Assembly (NCBI RefSeq): GCF_030323865.1 | Contig: NZ_CP066362.1 | Span: 2,790,001-2,854,000, forward strand | DNA length: 64,000 nt | Direction: 5' to 3' | Source: Pseudarthrobacter defluvii | GTDB lineage: Bacteria > Actinomycetota > Actinomycetes > Actinomycetales > Micrococcaceae | Part shown: piece after piece, positions 63,246-64,000 of the stretch | Layout: every line of letters begins with the position of its first letter | Numbering within the stretch: the stretch's first letter is position 1 | The notes under the pieces: generated by a model | What the model was told of the DNA's origin: nothing | Seen by the model: only the letters and a program-made list of their open reading frames with translations | The model's database searches: none | Program-made: the position numbers and the translations under genes

Positions 63246-64000
63246 CTACTGGGCGCGCATGAATTCCTCGGCGGCCCGCACCTGCTCTCCCGTCGGCCTT
63301 ACCCCCGTGTACAGGACGAACTGCTCCAGCGCCTGGATGGTGGCCACCTCCGCACCGGTAATGACTGGCTTGCCGGCTGCCCTGGCAGCGCGGATCAGCG
63401 GCGTTTCGGCAGGCAGCGCCACCACGTCGAACACCACGCGGGCGGCCTCGATGGCTTCGGCAGGAAAAGCCAGGCTGTCCGCTTCCGCCCCTCCCGCCAT
63501 GCCGATGGGGGTGACGTTGATGATCAGGTCGGCCGTCCCGCCGTCGAGCGCTGCACGCCACTGGAAGCCGTACTGGTCGGCGAGCGCACGCCCGGCGCCC
63601 TCGTTCCGGGCGATGACGGTGACGTCCTTGAAGCCGGCGTCCCGCAGGGCAGCGACCGTGGCCTTCGCCATCCCACCCGCGCCCTGGACCAGCACCGAAT
63701 AGTCGGTGGGCACCGCATTGGCGGCCAGCAGCTGCTCGATGGCCGTGTAGTCGGTGTTGTACGCCTTGAGGTGCCCGTCCGTGTTCACGATGGTGTTCAC
63801 GGAGTCGATGGCCTTGGCGGACGGATCCATCTCGTCCACCAGCGCGATGACGTCTTCCTTGTATGGCATGGAGATGGCGCAGCCGCGGATGCCCAGCCCG
63901 CGGACACCGGCGATGGCCTGCTCCAGGTTGGTGGGCGCGAACGCCTTGTAGATCCAGTTCAGGTCCAGCTGGCCATACAGGTGGTTGTGGAACCGGGTCC
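63246..64000 (-). CDS. Shikimate dehydrogenase-like protein (HI0607 type), 5' end outside window
   Basis: About 250 residues visible. The sequence TRFHNHLYGQLDLNWIYKAF, GVRGLGIRGCAISMPYKED with the shikimate Lys, and AYNTDY with the catalytic Asp match the SDH-L subgroup typified by H. influenzae HI0607 rather than classic AroE. NAD(P) site VLVQGAGGMAKATVAALRDAGFKDV. HI0607-type enzymes oxidise shikimate slowly, so main substrate is unclear. Convergent with the methyltransferase gene, 27 nt apart. The start codon lies to the right of the window. Confidence 0.9.
   Translation of the reverse strand, partial: TRFHNHLYGQLDLNWIYKAFAPTNLEQAIAGVRGLGIRGCAISMPYKEDVIALVDEMDPSAKAIDSVNTIVNTDGHLKAYNTDYTAIEQLLAANAVPTDYSVLVQGAGGMAKATVAALRDAGFKDVTVIARNEGAGRALADQYGFQWRAALDGGTADLIINVTPIGMAGGAEADSLAFPAEAIEAARVVFDVVALPAETPLIRAARAAGKPVITGAEVATIQALEQFVLYTGVRPTGEQVRAAEEFMRAQ

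Overview
The window is a stretch of high-GC actinobacterial chromosome. Gene content, protein sequences and signals (CIRCE/HrcA heat-shock sites, many leaderless genes, GroEL with a His-containing tail, GuaB3, osmoprotectant ABC system, tandem acyltransferases) fit Arthrobacter/Pseudarthrobacter (Micrococcaceae) best. The genus is inferred from overall protein character, not from a database search. I see no phage, insertion sequence, integron, CRISPR array or rRNA. Coding density is high and no gene-free stretch exceeds 300 bases.

Layout. 1-5.6 kb: a minus-strand peptide/nickel-type ABC importer (oppC partial, oppB, two family-5 binding lipoproteins). 5.8-7.1 kb: a DUF3788-like protein and an alpha/beta hydrolase. 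7.4-13.6 kb: housekeeping genes (ychF, rmuC, ispH, a membrane protein, xseA-xseB). 13.6-15.7 kb: PPK2 kinase and AlaA-type aminotransferase. 15.8-19.4 kb: a four-gene osmoprotectant ABC operon. 19.6-26.6 kb: pirin, BadF-type sugar kinase, LysR plus MFS divergent pair, and a second MFS flanked by two Lrp/AsnC regulators. 26.6-28.8 kb: corA, a Pr6Pr-type membrane protein, a 50-residue membrane peptide, tRNA-Ala(CGC). 28.9-32.6 kb: a locus syntenic with mycobacterial Rv0991c-Rv0996: GlpR-like membrane protein, RimJ-like acetyltransferase, galU, 5-formyl-THF cyclo-ligase and a zinc-ribbon FmdB/Ruc chaperone under a CIRCE operator. 32.7-37.8 kb: a lone SAF-domain protein and a 1438-residue helicase-nuclease with degenerate ATPase motifs. 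38-51.5 kb: three guanine-nucleotide genes (guaA, guaB3, guaB) interspersed with DUF3817-surf1, glpD with an orphan PTS EIIA, an ABC exporter, and a WXG-like/DUF1023 hydrolase overlapping a small lipoprotein. 51.7-55.9 kb: two tandem SGNH acyltransferases. 56-59.2 kb: DUF389 protein, an ATP-dependent DNA ligase (LigB type), a RibD-C/DHFR-like protein. 59.3-61.5 kb: groES-groL with two CIRCE sites around an intact promoter. 61.5-64 kb: a small membrane protein, a THUMP-like methyltransferase, and a partial shikimate dehydrogenase-like gene.

How it works together. Two loci here (groES-groL and the Ruc-like gene) carry CIRCE sites, so both are expected to answer to HrcA, binding a redox-sensitive holdase to the chaperonin response. 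Nineteen genes carry a TANNNT box ending 6 or 7 nt before an ATG/GTG, which marks leaderless transcripts and fixes many start codons. The most interesting items are: the Ruc/GlpR synteny block with CIRCE but without the expected moeA/glp gene; the helicase-like protein whose Walker A lysine is Gln and whose DE box is DA; GuaB3 lacking the catalytic Cys; and the WXG-DUF1023 hydrolase translationally overlapped with a lipoprotein that may be its partner.
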